A DNA stretch of 64,000 bases. It comes from Mangrovicoccus algicola. GTDB lineage: Bacteria; Pseudomonadota; Alphaproteobacteria; Rhodobacterales; Rhodobacteraceae. The stretch spans positions 60,127 through 124,126 of the forward strand of contig NZ_JACVXA010000006.1 in assembly GCF_014903745.1 (NCBI RefSeq), given 5' to 3'. Both the position numbers and the translations under genes were made by a program. Shown one piece after another: positions 9,731 to 17,805 of the stretch. The notes beneath the pieces are model-generated. The model ran no database searches. It had not been told where the DNA came from and saw nothing but the letters and a program-made list of their open reading frames with translations. How positions within the stretch are numbered: the first letter of the stretch is position 1; every line of letters begins with the position of its first letter.

Positions 9731-9762
9731 TCGCGCCGAAAGCGCGCCTTCGGCACGACGCG
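9731..9762. repeat. REP-like palindrome, copy 1
   Basis: GCGCGCCTTCGGCACGAC-type hairpin inserted between the istA blocks AAFVP and DPGEACRFD. Two further copies are at 10473 and 10589. Confidence 0.55.
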
Positions 9763-10018
9763 TCGATCCGGGGGAAGCCTGCCGGTTCGACCGGAGCCAT
9801 GGGATCGGGGTGATCGATGGCGCGGCGACCACGGTGAAGGTGGCGCATGTCCGCCTCTGCCACGGCCGGATGCTCTTCGTCCGGGCCTACCCGCGCAAGA
9901 GTGAGCCATGTGGTCGCCATGGTTCGAGACACATGGCGAACGGAGATGGCGTTCGACGCCCAGGACAAAGCCTTCGCCTTCTTCGGCGGCGCCTGCGCGC
10001 GGGGCATCTACGACAGCG

Positions 10019-10051
10019 GTCATTGATCCGCCATTGGTCCGAGGGCAATGG
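10019..10051. repeat. Short palindromic insert type M, copy 2
   Basis: CCGCCATTGGTCCGAGGGC lies between the istA blocks GIYDS and AKTAAETI, which should be almost contiguous, and introduces a stop codon. Confidence 0.5.
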
Positions 10052-10143
10052 ACGCGAAGACGGCGGCGGAGACGATCTCCGCCGGCCGCGACCGCGCCTG
10101 CAACCGCCGGTTCCAGCAGATGTGCGGGCATTATCTCGTCGAT

Positions 10144-10182
10144 CCGCCGTCGATTGGGCTCGGACCAATGACGCCTCAATGG
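10144..10182. repeat. Short palindromic insert type M, copy 3 (inverted)
   Basis: CTCGGACCAATG, the reverse complement of the core in copies 1 and 2, lies exactly at the junction of the large internal istA deletion after CGHYLVDP. Confidence 0.45.
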
Positions 10183-10472
10183 ACGACCTTCGGGCGCGAC
10201 AATGCCGTCTGCGACCCGTTGCACGACATTCCGGTTCTGGCTCGCAAGCCCGGTGCCCTCCGGAACGGCGCCCCCTTCAAGGACCGGGACCTGCCGCCGA
10301 CGACCGGCAGATGGTCCGGATCCTCAGCATGATCCCGATCGATGGGCTGGATGCGGTGGATCCTGCCTGTGCCGAGGCCCTGAGCGAAGGGGCCCCCGCG
10401 GCCTCGGTCGTCATCAACATCCTGGCCCGGCATCGGTAGCCGCCACCGCCGCCGACCATCGATACGCCGGCC

Positions 10473-10509
10473 GCGTCACGCTGGAAGCGTGCCTTCGGCA
10501 CGACGCGAC
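10473..10509. repeat. REP-like palindrome, copy 2
   Basis: GCGTGCCTTCGGCACGACGC, with a perfect CGTGCC-TTC-GGCACG hairpin, inserted near the istA C-terminus before CKPVADCKRHDSLGRP. Confidence 0.55.
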
Positions 10510-10588
10510 TGACCTGCAAGCCCGTCGCCGATTGCAAACGCCACGACAGCCTCGGGAGACCCGACCATGGAAAGATCACGGGTCTGGA

Positions 10589-10624
10589 CGCGTCACGCCG
10601 AAGGCGTGCCTCGGGCACGACCCG
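10589..10624. repeat. REP-like palindrome, copy 3
   Basis: CGTCACGCCGAAGGCGTGCC followed by TCGGGCACGA, inserted within the istB N-terminus between MERSRVWT and the KLYG segment. Confidence 0.55.
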
Positions 10625-10744
10625 GCCGAAGCTCTACGGCAGGAAGACCGCCTGTAATGAGATCATCACCACGGCGGTGCAGCGTCAGCACGAGCCGCAA
10701 CAGATCGTCGGCGACCTGCTGAATGCCGGGATCAGTGAGAATGA

Positions 10745-10782
10745 GCCGACGAGGCGCCACCGGTCCGAGCCCGGCGGCGAAT
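10745..10782. repeat. Short palindromic insert type M, copy 4 (diverged)
   Basis: CGCCACCGGTCCGAGCCCGG, sharing GGTCCGAG with the other copies, sits between istB blocks AGISENE and RSIKCQMT. It is the weakest member of the set. Confidence 0.35.
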
Positions 10783-11035
10783 GGCGCGCTCGATCAAATG
10801 CCAGATGACGATTGCCAGGCTGCCTCTGGCGAAAGAGGTCGACGCGTTCAGCTTCGAGGAGACGCCGGTCAACGAGATGCCGGTGCGCGATCTGGCCGCC
10901 GGGGAGTTTCTCGAACAGCAACGCAATGTCGTCCTCATCAGCGGCACCGGAACCGGCAAATCGCACCTTGCCGTCAGCATCGCCCGGGCCTGCATCCGGC
11001 GCGGCAAACGGCTCCGCTTTGCAGATCGAAGCGCG

Positions 11036-11314
11036 GTGCCGTGCGCAGCCCGAGCATTCACAGAGTTGGTTCCCGGAAACGATGCGAACCTCTTCCTGAG
11101 CCCGGCTTCATCCCACAGCCAAGAAACCACGGCTGTCCCGGAATACCCTGCGCCCGACCTCTAGCAGGGCGCTGAAATAGTCGATTTCCCCGAAATCGGA
11201 AAAATGCATGTCCTGCGCCCGTGCCGCAGATTGCCCCGACGGCCGGGGCAAGGGCGCCGATCTTCGGAGAGCTCCGGATCTGATCGGGAAGCCATGACCG
11301 GCAACAAACCGTTG
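11036..11314. other. Junction sequence without recognisable gene
   Basis: After istB homology ends there are about 280 bp before the stop codon of the ABC ATPase. Short open frames occur here, but none resembles a known protein. The end of IS21 or a third element may be buried here. Confidence 0.4.
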
Positions 11315-12091
11315 TCACGATATCCGGTCGAAATATCCGCTCAGGAAGGCGCGGCAGCGCTCGGACCGGGCGTTGCCGAAGACCTGTTCCGGCGCGCCAT
11401 CCTCTTCCACCATGCCTTGATGCAGAAACACCGTGCGGCTCGAAACCTCGCGGGCAAAGCCCATTTCATGGGTGACGATGATCATCGTGCGGCCTTCCTC
11501 CGCGAGGTCGCGCATGACCTTGAGGACCTCGCCCACAAGCTCCGGGTCCAGCGCCGAGGTCGGCTCGTCGAAAAGCAGCGCGCGCGGTTTCTGCGCCAGG
11601 GCCCGCGCAATGGCGACACGCTGCTGCTGGCCGCCCGACAACTGGTTCGGCCAGGCGGCTGCCTTGTCTGCCAGACCGACCTTGTCCAGCAGCGCCATGG
11701 CCTCGTCGCGGCACTAGGTCTTGTTGCGGCGCTGCACGATCAGCGGCGCCTCGACCACATTCTGCAGGACGGTGCGGTGGGGCCACAGATTGAAGTTCTG
11801 GAACACGAAGCCCAGATCGCGCCGGATCGCGCGGGCCGTCCGCTCCTCGGCCCGGTTCAGCTTGCCGCCGCGGGGCGCAATGTGTTTTCCGCCCACAGAG
11901 ATCGCACCGCTATCCGGGGTCTCGAGCATGGGAATGCAGCGCAGGAGCGTGCTCTTGCCCGATCCGCTGGCCCCGATGAGCGAGATGACATCGCCGTCTT
12001 GCGCCTTCAGGTCGATGCCGCGCAGCACCTTGTTCTCGCCAAAGCTCTTGTGCAGGCCCTTGACCGAGACCGCGGGACTTGTGTTGGTCAT
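11315..12091 (-). pseudogene. Polar amino acid ABC transporter ATPase with in-frame amber stop
   Basis: HisP/GlnQ-type nucleotide-binding subunit on the cytoplasmic side of the transporter encoded upstream. Walker A SLIGASGSGKSTLLRC, signature LSGGQQQRVAIARAL, Walker B ALLFDEPTSALDP and the switch histidine IVTHEMGFA are all present. At 11714-11716 the reading frame has TAG in the sequence RRNK-T-stop-CRDEAMALL. The frame is the same on both sides, so a single base change (GAG to TAG fits the usual residue) interrupts it about 125 residues in. Without readthrough the product lacks the signature and Walker B. Its start overlaps the permease stop. A sequencing error is possible. Confidence 0.85.
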
Positions 12092-12774
12092 TGTCTTGCT
12101 CCGAATTGCCAGGGAGAAAGGGCGCGTTCGGCCCGGGACGTGGCGCGGGTGACGATCAGCGACAATACGAGGTAGATCAGCCCGGCGCAGAGGAAGATCT
12201 CGACCGCGCGCCAGGTTTCCGCCACGGCTTCGCGGGCGATACCGGTCACGTCCATCAGGCTGATCATGCTGACCAGCGCAGTGGATTTCAGCATCGAAAT
12301 GATTTCGTTCGAATAGGCCGGCAGAGCTTGGCGCACCGCGATCGGCAGAGTCACGCGCCGCAGGATCTGAAGGGACGACATGCCGCTGACACGGGCGGCT
12401 TCCTGTGTGCCTCGCGGCACGGCCCGCAATCCGCCGCGCAGGATCTCGGAGGTGTAGGCGGCATCGTTCAGCATCAGGGCAATCAGCCCGCACCAGTAGG
12501 GTTCGCGCAGGAGCGGCCAGAGAAAGCTCGACCGGATGAATTCGAACTGCGCGATGCCGAAATAGATCATGAACAGCTGCACCAGCAGCGGCGTCCCCCG
12601 GAAGAAGAAGACATAGGTGCCCGCGATGGCGGTTCCGGTCCGGGTGGTCCGTGCGAGGTTGAGCAGCAGGGCGAGGACGAACCCGCCCAGGAGGGCGAGG
12701 AACGCAAGGTTCAGCGTCAGGGGAAGCCCCGACAGGAGATCCCGGAACAGCGAAGCGAAATAGGGAACATCCAT
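12088..12774 (-). CDS. Polar amino acid ABC transporter permease
   Basis: Inner-membrane subunit of about 228 residues with five or so hydrophobic helices. The N-terminal half has the HisMQ-type LLSGLPLTLNLAFLALLGG, and the conserved EAA loop reads EAARVSGMSSLQILRRVTLP. The FFFRGTPLLVQLF segment is characteristic of the His/Gln/Arg family. The stop overlaps the ATPase start (ATGA) and the start overlaps the end of the second permease, so it is fully embedded in the operon. Confidence 0.93.
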   Translation of the reverse strand: MDVPYFASLFRDLLSGLPLTLNLAFLALLGGFVLALLLNLARTTRTGTAIAGTYVFFFRGTPLLVQLFMIYFGIAQFEFIRSSFLWPLLREPYWCGLIALMLNDAAYTSEILRGGLRAVPRGTQEAARVSGMSSLQILRRVTLPIAVRQALPAYSNEIISMLKSTALVSMISLMDVTGIAREAVAETWRAVEIFLCAGLIYLVLSLIVTRATSRAERALSPWQFGARQ

Positions 12775-13493
12775 CAGCGCGACGCTCCGGCGTATCCGGC
12801 CATGCTGCGGCGTTCCAGCAGGCGGAAGACCTGATCGGACAGGGTCGTGATGATCAGATAGATGATGGCGGCGGCGGTGTAGAACAGGAAATGCTCCTGC
12901 GTGGTGCCGGCGGCGATCGATACCTGGCGCATGGTCTCGACCAGCCCGGTCACGGAGACCAGCGCGCTTTCCTTGATCACCGACTGCCACTGGTTCCCCA
13001 TGCCGGGGATCGCGGTGACCATGGCCTGGGGGGCGATCACGCGACGGAAGAGTTGCCAGCGCGTCATGCCCACCACGCGGCCGGCTTCCAGCGTGCCCTT
13101 CGGCACGGCCTGGTAGGCCCCGCGCAGCACCTCGGACTGGCCCGCACCCGAAATGAGCCCGATGGCCAGCATGCCTGCCGCGAACCCGCTGATGTCGAAC
13201 GGCCCCTCGAAGCCGAGCGCGGTGCCGAAAAAGGCCACGACCTGCCGACCGCCGAAGTAGAACAGGAAGATCACCAGAAGATCCGGCACGCCACGCAGGA
13301 CCACCACGTAGATCTCGGCGATACGGCGGGCCAGGGCGTTGCCCGACACCCGTCCGCAGACGGCCAGCGTGCCAAGCATGGTGCCCAGCAGGAAGGCCGA
13401 GAGCGAAACGGCGAGGGTCATGAGGCCGGCGCGCGCAAGCACCGGCCCCCATCCCTCGGGGCCGAAGCCCAGGAGATACAGTTCCGAAGTCAT
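12774..13493 (-). CDS. Polar amino acid ABC transporter permease
   Basis: Second HisQ/HisM-type permease, 239 residues. It shows the VVVLRGVPDLLVIFLFYFG family segment and the EAA loop EAGRVVGMTRWQLFRRVIAPQA. It pairs with the downstream permease to form the heterodimeric membrane channel. It starts 7 bp after the stop of the binding-protein gene. Confidence 0.93.
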   Translation of the reverse strand: MTSELYLLGFGPEGWGPVLARAGLMTLAVSLSAFLLGTMLGTLAVCGRVSGNALARRIAEIYVVVLRGVPDLLVIFLFYFGGRQVVAFFGTALGFEGPFDISGFAAGMLAIGLISGAGQSEVLRGAYQAVPKGTLEAGRVVGMTRWQLFRRVIAPQAMVTAIPGMGNQWQSVIKESALVSVTGLVETMRQVSIAAGTTQEHFLFYTAAAIIYLIITTLSDQVFRLLERRSMAGYAGASR

Positions 13494-13500
13494 GCGCCCG

Positions 13501-14355
13501 TCAGTATTGCTGCGGAGTCACGACGAGGCCGAACCACTTCTGCGACAGTTCGGCCAGCGTGCCGTCGGCCACGATGCTCTCGAGACCCGCGTTCAGCGCC
13601 TCCTGCAACTCGGTGTCGCCCTTCTGGACAGCCAGGCCCGAGCCCGCGCCCATGATGCCGCCGATGAAGGTCGGGCCGGTGGCAGCGGCCTTGTCGCCGT
13701 TCTTCTCGAGGAAAGCCGCCACGTTGGTCAGGGACGCGATGCCCGCATCGATGCGGCCGATGCTGAGATCCTGGTACACGTCGGAACCGTTCGGGTAGGT
13801 GCGCACCTTCACCCCCTTGTCCTGCAGGTATTCCTCGAGGAAGGCCGACTGGATCGTCGCCTGCTGCACGCCCACGGTCTTGCCGTCAAGGACAGCAGCC
13901 ACGGCCTCCACGGCCGGATCGATGCTGACCGGATCATCCAGCTGCGCGGTCGTGCCATTCATCGGAAGGTCGATCCCGGCCGAATTCATCACCACGAAGG
14001 TCGAGCCGCCGGTGGTGTAGGGGTGGGTGAAGTCCACGACTTCCTTGCGGGCGCCGGTGATGCTGACGCCGTCCACGATGGCATCGTACTTGCCATCGAT
14101 CAGACCCTGGATCATGCCGTCCCAGGCCTGCGAGATCAGCTCGATCTTCAGGTTCTCGCGCTTGGCGATCTCGTTCACCAGATCGATCTCGAAACCGTAA
14201 AGCTCGCCGTTGGGCCGGGTCATGTTGGACGGAGGGAAAGCGCCCTCGGTCGCGATGACGATGGTGCGGCCGGTCATGTCGGCCGATGCGGCTGGGGCGG
14301 CCAGCAGCGCGGCGGAGAGGGCGGCACCGACAAGGGCGCGGGCGGTCTTGGTCAT
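13501..14355 (-). CDS. ABC transporter substrate-binding protein, family 3
   Basis: Periplasmic solute-binding protein of 284 residues. A Sec signal peptide is visible (MTKTARALVGAALSAALLAAPAASA, cleavage after ASA, residues 1-25). The mature part follows the SBP_bac_3 plan: FPPSNMTRPNGELYGFEIDL, LKIELISQAWDGMIQGLIDGKYDAIV and SLTNVAAFL. The ATG at 14355 is chosen over 14388 because it directly precedes the signal peptide. Ligand is unknown; with an amidohydrolase in the same operon, an N-acylated or conjugated amino acid is a reasonable guess. Confidence 0.92.
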   Translation of the reverse strand: MTKTARALVGAALSAALLAAPAASADMTGRTIVIATEGAFPPSNMTRPNGELYGFEIDLVNEIAKRENLKIELISQAWDGMIQGLIDGKYDAIVDGVSITGARKEVVDFTHPYTTGGSTFVVMNSAGIDLPMNGTTAQLDDPVSIDPAVEAVAAVLDGKTVGVQQATIQSAFLEEYLQDKGVKVRTYPNGSDVYQDLSIGRIDAGIASLTNVAAFLEKNGDKAAATGPTFIGGIMGAGSGLAVQKGDTELQEALNAGLESIVADGTLAELSQKWFGLVVTPQQY

Positions 14356-14391
14356 GTTCAGTCCTCTGTTGGGGTCTTGGTCTTGCACTGC

Positions 14392-15579
14392 TCAGCTAAG
14401 CAGTTCTCTGGCCATTCGGGTCAGAGCGATGGCGCTGTCCGCAATGCAGCTTTCGTTTGGCTGGTAGTCCGAATTGTGGACGCGGTCGTGGCGGCCGGGG
14501 GTCCGGGCGCCGACGAGAATCTGGATCGACGGCATTCGCTCGCTGAACAGCGAGAAGTCCTCCGCCCCGAAGTTCTTGGCCTCCGTGACGATGGGGGAAA
14601 TGCCGAACTGCGCCTCTAATGCAATGGCCGCGCGATCGACCATCGCGTCATCGTTGATCAGCGCGGGAACGCCGCGGACATACTCCACCTCGGCTTCCAG
14701 GTTCATGGCGGCCGCGGCATTCGTGCAAATCCGGCGGAACGACTCTTCGACCCGGTCGCGCGACTCGGCGCTGCGGCAGCGGGCCGTGCCCTCGAACATG
14801 CAGTCGTCGGGGATGATGTTCTGCGTCTCGCCGCCGACGATGTGGCCGATGGTCAGGACAGCGGACAGGGCCGGATCCATTTCGCGCGATATGATGGTCT
14901 GCAGCTGGGTGATCACATGGGCGGCGCCGATGATCGGGTCGTTGGCCGCATGGGGCCGGGCCGCATGACCGGACTTGCCGCGGATCGTCACCTTGAACTC
15001 GTCGCTGGAGGCGGTGCCCGCACCGCGGTTCAGCATGAGCTTCCCGGCTTCCAGCTCGGGGCGGTTGTGGAAGGCGATGGACATGTCCGCACCTTCGGCC
15101 GCGCCGTCCGCAATCATGGCCGCGGCGCCGCTTTCCAGCGTTTCCTCGGCAGGCTGGAAGATCAGGCGCACGGTGCCGCGCAGCTGCGGGGCCAGCGCTT
15201 TCAGCGCATGAGCCGCCCCCAGCAGCGCCGATGTGTGAAGGTCGTGGCCGCAGGCATGCATCTTGCCGGGGACCGTCGAGGCAAAGGGCAGCCCGGTCAT
15301 CTCCTGGATCGGCAGGGCGTCCATGTCGGCACGCAGGATCAGGCAGGGACCGGGGGCGCCGCATTCGATTTCGGCCATGACGCCGGTGCGCCCTACGCCC
15401 GTCCGCGGCTCCAGCCCGATGGCGCGCAGCTCGTCAGCGACCTTGGCAGCGGTGCGGACGGTGTCGAAGCCGGTTTCGGGATGGGCGTGGATGTCGCGCC
15501 GGATTTCGATCATCCGCGCCTCGACCCGGCGGACGAGCGTTTCGATCTCGGGGCCGGGATCATTCGCAAAATCGTTCAT
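14392..15579 (-). CDS. M20 family amidohydrolase
   Basis: Zinc metallo-amidohydrolase of 395 residues (hippurate/IAA-amino acid hydrolase group). Metal-binding motifs are visible: GKMHACGHDLHTSALLG, IFQPAEETLESGA, and the late catalytic-domain GAEDFSLFSERMPS. A small dimerisation domain sits in the middle (GKSGHAARPHAANDP). These enzymes remove an acyl or auxin-like group from an amino acid. It is the first gene of the operon that continues into the ABC transporter, so its substrate is probably what the transporter imports. The ATG at 15579 follows an AAGGA-type site, and a palindromic operator lies about 85 bp upstream. Confidence 0.92.
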   Translation of the reverse strand: MNDFANDPGPEIETLVRRVEARMIEIRRDIHAHPETGFDTVRTAAKVADELRAIGLEPRTGVGRTGVMAEIECGAPGPCLILRADMDALPIQEMTGLPFASTVPGKMHACGHDLHTSALLGAAHALKALAPQLRGTVRLIFQPAEETLESGAAAMIADGAAEGADMSIAFHNRPELEAGKLMLNRGAGTASSDEFKVTIRGKSGHAARPHAANDPIIGAAHVITQLQTIISREMDPALSAVLTIGHIVGGETQNIIPDDCMFEGTARCRSAESRDRVEESFRRICTNAAAAMNLEAEVEYVRGVPALINDDAMVDRAAIALEAQFGISPIVTEAKNFGAEDFSLFSERMPSIQILVGARTPGRHDRVHNSDYQPNESCIADSAIALTRMARELLS

Positions 15580-15664
15580 CTGTATCCTTCCGTCTGCACG
15601 CAGAGCCGGTCCGCGGGCGGGCACTCGGGAATTTCCGGTTCGCGTGCGGGTCCCTATTTACGCC

Positions 15665-15685
15665 ACTATTATACGTTTGTATAGT
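15665..15685. promoter_or_regulatory. Palindromic operator 1, probable TetR site
   Basis: TTATACGTTTGTATAGTAAT contains the near-palindrome TATACG-TT-TGTATA (15670-15683). It lies between the divergent amidohydrolase operon and the tetR gene. An almost identical site sits upstream of the second operon at 19574, with 18 of 20 bases shared, in a local AT-rich patch. TetR autoregulation plus control of both operons is inferred. Confidence 0.7.
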
Positions 15686-15837
15686 AATGCTGACAAGTTT
15701 GAGAACGTCCGGCTCTCGAAGCGCTCCTTTCGCGGCTTTCCGGTCGGCACTGCTCGGAAAATGAACACGCAGGACTCGATAGCTGCCGTGCCAGCCCCGG
15801 AAGCTGAGCCCCGCCATCACATGCAGGAGGAAGCCAG

Positions 15838-16485
15838 GTGACACGGCGCAGCTACCAACGCCTGGGTGAGGACGCCCGGCGCAACGCCCTGCTCGAGGCG
15901 ACACTTGATTGCCTGGCCGAAGATGGGATGGGCGGTGCCAGCGTGCGAAAGATCGCCGAGCGCGCCGGCGTTTCGGCCGGCCTGATCCGCCATTACTTTT
16001 CATCCAAGGACGAGATGATTCACGAAGCCTATGCCTATCTGATGGGCCAGCTGACCGGCGCCGCAGCGGATTCGGCCCATGCCGCCTCCGAGGGCGCCAG
16101 CCAGGCACTGGCTCATTTCATCGCCGCGAATGTGATGCAGCCCAACCTCTCGTCCAGGAAGGTCTCGCTCTGGGCGACCTTCATCGGCCGCGTGCGCGCA
16201 GGCGCGCGCTACGCCGAGATCCACCGCGACAGCTACCGCGAGTTCCTCGACCTGCTCGAAGCGCTGATTCACCCCGTTCTGGTGCAGCACGGCCGGCCTG
16301 CCGCTCCCGCGGCCTGCCATGGCCATGCCATCGCGCTGAACGGGTTGATCGACGGCCTCTGGCTGGAAGGCTCGCTGGGTCACGGCCTCTATGACCCGGC
16401 CCGGCTCCCCGTCATCGCGCTGACCGCTGCCGAAGGCATCCTGCGCCTGCCCGACGGCACGCTGGTGCGCGCCATCGCTCCCTGA
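15838..16485 (+). CDS. TetR/AcrR-family transcriptional regulator (BetI-like)
   Basis: One-component repressor of 215 residues. The N-terminal helix-turn-helix reads GMGGASVRKIAERAGVSAG followed by LIRHYFSSKDEMI, and the C-terminal part resembles the BetI-type ligand domain. The start is GTG at 15838 with a strong AGGAGG ribosome site at 15825-15830. It diverges from the amidohydrolase operon, with a palindromic operator between them, and is followed 58 bp later by the aminotransferase. It is the likely regulator of the whole locus. Confidence 0.92.
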   Translation: MTRRSYQRLGEDARRNALLEATLDCLAEDGMGGASVRKIAERAGVSAGLIRHYFSSKDEMIHEAYAYLMGQLTGAAADSAHAASEGASQALAHFIAANVMQPNLSSRKVSLWATFIGRVRAGARYAEIHRDSYREFLDLLEALIHPVLVQHGRPAAPAACHGHAIALNGLIDGLWLEGSLGHGLYDPARLPVIALTAAEGILRLPDGTLVRAIAP

Positions 16486-16543
16486 CCACCAGCGCCGCCC
16501 AGGCCGGATCGGCGCGAAAGACCTCGAACAACAAGGACACCCC

Positions 16544-17743
16544 ATGCGTTATGCAGCGATCACCCGCAGGCTGAAGGATCTGGGCGGCGACAAATGGGCG
16601 GTGCACAATGCCGCCCGCGCCCGCATCGATCGCGGCGAGGAGATCATCGAACTGACGATCGGCGAACCCGACATCCCCACCGATCCTGCCCTGATCGAGA
16701 TCTGCGCCCGGTCGATGCGCGACGGTCGCACCCGCTATTCCAACGGCCGCGGCGAAGCGGGGCTGGTCCGGGCGCTGGTACGCACCTACGCACCCCGGCT
16801 GCCGGACATCGGTCCCGAGAACGTCCTGTGTTTCCCCGGCACCCAGACCGCGCTCTTTGCCGTGATGCTGGCCCTGGTCGAGGAAGGGGACGGCGTGCTG
16901 ATCGGTGATCCCTACTACGCGACCTACGACGGAGTGGTCGAGGCGACCGGAGCCCATGTGCAGCCCGTTGCCCTGAAGATGGCGCATGGCTTCGTTCCGC
17001 AACCCGCCGACCTGCTGGCCGCCATCACGCCGGAAAGCCGCGTTCTGCTGCTGAACACGCCGCACAATCCCAGCGGTTCGGTCATCGACCGCGAGACCAT
17101 GCAGGCCATCGGCGAAATCGCTATTGCCCACGATCTCTGGATCGTCTGCGACGAGGTTTACGAATCCCTGATCTTCCACGGCGAGTTCTGCTCTCCGCTG
17201 GCGTTCGAGGCGCTGCGCGAGCGCACCATCATTGTCTCGTCGATCTCGAAAAGCCATGCCGCGACGGGCTTCCGCAGCGGCTGGGCCGTGGGCCCGGCCG
17301 AGGCGATGCGCTTGGTGCTTCCGGTCTCGGAAACGATGCTTTTCGGCAACCAGCCCTTCATCGCGGACATGACCGAAGCGGCTCTGACAGGCGACTTCGA
17401 CACCGCCGCCCGGCTTTGCGCCTCGCTGTCACGGCGGGCCGCGGCCTGCCAGGCGCGTTTCGACGCGGCGCCGGGGCTGTCGTCCTTCCCGCCGCAGGGC
17501 GGCATGTTCATGATGGTCGATGTCTCGGCCACCGGCCTGGGCGGCGAGGCTTTCGCCTGGCGCCTGCTGGAAGAGGAAGCCGTGGCCGTCATGCCGGGCG
17601 ACAGCTTCGGGACCGAAGCCGCGCACCTGATCCGCCTCGGCCTGACCTTGCCCGATGACGAACTGGCCGAGGCCGTGCGGCGCATCGCAGCGCTGGCCGA
17701 ACGCCTGTGTGCGGTCCGCGCCGAGGCCGTCACCCCCGCCTGA
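16544..17743 (+). CDS. PLP-dependent class I/II aminotransferase
   Basis: Fold-type I aminotransferase of 399 residues. Visible motifs are the early TIGEPDIPTDP, the NTPHNPSGSV substrate/PLP loop, CDEVYESLIF (PLP-binding Asp-x-x-Tyr), and the Schiff-base lysine in SSISKSHAATGFRSGW, followed by the conserved arginine region near the C-terminus. It would convert an amino acid released by the amidohydrolase to a 2-oxo acid. Transcribed with tetR. Substrate is unknown. Confidence 0.92.
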   Translation: MRYAAITRRLKDLGGDKWAVHNAARARIDRGEEIIELTIGEPDIPTDPALIEICARSMRDGRTRYSNGRGEAGLVRALVRTYAPRLPDIGPENVLCFPGTQTALFAVMLALVEEGDGVLIGDPYYATYDGVVEATGAHVQPVALKMAHGFVPQPADLLAAITPESRVLLLNTPHNPSGSVIDRETMQAIGEIAIAHDLWIVCDEVYESLIFHGEFCSPLAFEALRERTIIVSSISKSHAATGFRSGWAVGPAEAMRLVLPVSETMLFGNQPFIADMTEAALTGDFDTAARLCASLSRRAAACQARFDAAPGLSSFPPQGGMFMMVDVSATGLGGEAFAWRLLEEEAVAVMPGDSFGTEAAHLIRLGLTLPDDELAEAVRRIAALAERLCAVRAEAVTPA

Positions 17744-17747
17744 CCGC

Positions 17748-17782
17748 GAAAAAGGCCGGAGCATCCCGCACCGGCCCTTTTC
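17748..17782. terminator. Bidirectional intrinsic terminator
   Basis: A GGCCGG / CCGGCC stem flanked by A-run on one side and CTTTTC on the other lies in the 62-bp gap between the convergent aminotransferase and aldolase genes. It can act in both directions. Confidence 0.75.
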
Positions 17783-17805
17783 ACATTTTGCCAAGACGGA
17801 AGGGA

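Larger units (their letters stand above)
9318..10439 (+). pseudogene. istA-type transposase relic
   Basis: Fragments in shifting frames match the IS21 IstA order: MLGVERIAQIRQRH, then SIKQICRELRVSQNTARRGI (helix-turn-helix), GYDGGHDAARRYAATWS, DPGEACRFDRSHGIGVIDG, VKVAHVRLCHGRMLFVRAYPR, MAFDAQDKAFAFFGG, CNRRFQQMCGHYLVDP and PVLARKPGALRNGAPFKD, ending CAEALSEG...NILARHR. The integrase middle between the CGHYLVDP block and the C-terminal blocks is deleted. Short inserts at 9366, 9731, 10019 and 10144 break the reading frame. Confidence 0.8.
10567..11030 (+). pseudogene. istB-type helper ATPase relic
   Basis: The start MERSRVWT is followed, after a REP-like insert, by PKLYGRKTACNEIITTAVQRQ and QQIVGDLLNAGISENE, then after a second short insert by RSIKCQMTIARLPLAKEVDAF and the Walker A segment VVLISGTGTGKSHLAVSIA (G-T-G-T-G-K-S). 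Homology stops at RRGKRLRF, so Walker B and the rest of the AAA+ domain are gone. Non-functional. Confidence 0.8.
9204..11035 (+). mobile_element. Degraded IS21-family element
   Basis: The left end near 9204-9265 carries the spaced GGCGTGCAATTTCGACCCC and CGGCGTCCGAAATGACCCCC motifs reminiscent of IS21-family termini. Relics of istA and istB follow in order. The centre of istA and the last two thirds of istB are deleted, and several short palindromic sequences sit inside the coding sequence. No right end was found, since homology stops near 11035. The junction with the IS5 relic suggests IS21 jumped into that element. Confidence 0.75.
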
